A stretch of 5,738 nucleotides of DNA, taken from Gemmatimonadaceae bacterium. Lineage in GTDB: Bacteria > Gemmatimonadota > Gemmatimonadetes > Gemmatimonadales > Gemmatimonadaceae. Below the pieces are notes generated by a model. The model did no database searches, was not told where the DNA came from, and was given only the letters and a program-made list of their open reading frames with translations. This document shows, in pieces, positions 5,445 to 5,738 of the stretch. Both the position numbers and the translations under genes were made by a program. Within the stretch, counting starts at the first letter, position 1; each line of letters starts with the position of its first letter. Location: positions 1 to 5,738 of the forward strand of contig JANXUN010000099.1 of the NCBI GenBank assembly GCA_025356185.1. The letters are read 5' to 3'.

Positions 5445-5738
5445 TATCGGCGAGACGCGCTAAGGCGTCTCGCCACACCGCTTTCGCCGACTCGGCCGTT
5501 GCCGTGTCGGCGATTTTGCTGTGTTGCACCGTCACCGTGCAACGCGTGTTGCCTTTGCGTTCGATCGCGACGGCGACGAGTGTGCCGTCGGGCAATCCCA
5601 GTCGCAGTGAGCGGGGAGCAATGGTGGTGCGCACGACATAGTCTTTGACGGTGCACCACGCACGACGCGCTGGATCGTTGAATGCGCGAAATACATCCGA
5701 TGCAGTCGCCTCGAGTGATCGCGTCACGGAAATTTCAA
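5431..5738 (-). CDS. SRPBCC (AHSA1/START-like) domain protein, 5' end outside window
   Basis: The frame stays open to the right edge and reads EISVTRSLEA before continuing, the usual first strand of an SRPBCC domain. The GTG at 5727 is therefore probably internal and the gene is truncated by the window. The visible 101 residues contain VFRAFNDPARRAWC (the helix after strand 1, normally F-x-A-[FW]-x-[DN]-P-x-x-x-x-W). They then show RSLRLGLPDGTLVAVAIERK and TRCTVTVQHSKI as beta strands, and the closing helix AKAVWRDALARLADMLAD. The DGT...V...KG...V.V.H..I.D....E..K..WR...L order resembles the SRPBCC C-terminal half of DUF4287-containing proteins, so a DUF4287 domain may lie just outside. Members bind hydrophobic ligands or act as Aha1-like factors; no ligand can be inferred here. 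It is convergent with the membrane protein, 23 bases apart. Confidence 0.8.
   Translation of the reverse strand, partial: EISVTRSLEATASDVFRAFNDPARRAWCTVKDYVVRTTIAPRSLRLGLPDGTLVAVAIERKGNTRCTVTVQHSKIADTATAESAKAVWRDALARLADMLAD
5449..5474. other. 10-bp perfect hairpin inside the 3' end of the SRPBCC gene
   Basis: GGCGAGACGC (5449-5458) pairs perfectly with GCGTCTCGCC (5465-5474) around a GCTAAG loop. It lies within the final codons of the minus-strand gene and 41 bases past the plus-strand stop at 5407. It may act as a second termination or 3'-protection hairpin for the plus-strand transcript. There is no U-run after it (ACACCGCTTT). Confidence 0.5.

Overview
This is a GC-rich bacterial chromosome fragment with frequent GTG starts and tightly packed genes. 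The protein types (a large secreted WNGT-repeat protein, a PBP4-type carboxypeptidase with a basic linker, an HGSNAT-like membrane acyltransferase, and a four-helix membrane protein with a TP-x-LLG loop) suggest Gemmatimonadota or a similar soil/freshwater lineage. That placement is from general resemblance only; no marker gene in the window proves it. I see no RNA gene, CRISPR array, insertion sequence, phage gene or integration scar.

Layout. (1) Bases 2-1246, plus strand: the 3' part of a repetitive beta-propeller-like protein whose start lies outside the window. (2) 1247-1335: a short convergent junction with two consecutive hairpins, the second a likely bidirectional terminator. (3) 1336-4694, minus strand: a compact three-gene unit, transcribed as lipoprotein, then HGSNAT-like membrane acyltransferase, then PBP4-type D-Ala-D-Ala carboxypeptidase/endopeptidase (dacB). 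The first two genes overlap by 4 bases (GTGA) and the last two are 6 bases apart, so co-transcription and coupled translation are likely. (4) 4695-4915: a divergent intergenic region with a hairpin, inverted repeats and a good ribosome binding site. (5) 4916-5407, plus strand: a small four-helix membrane protein of unknown function. (6) 5431 to the right edge, minus strand: the C-terminal part of an SRPBCC/AHSA1-like protein, convergent with gene 5; two more hairpins cover the junction.

How the genes may work together. The minus-strand unit is the only clear functional group. All three products are predicted to act at or across the inner membrane and periplasm. DacB trims or cuts peptidoglycan peptides. 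The acyltransferase family passes an acetyl group from cytosolic acetyl-CoA to a terminal amino sugar on the far side of the membrane. The lipoprotein is unassigned. A role in cell-wall amino-sugar acetylation or recycling is a reasonable inference but is not shown by the sequence. The flanking genes look independent of this unit.
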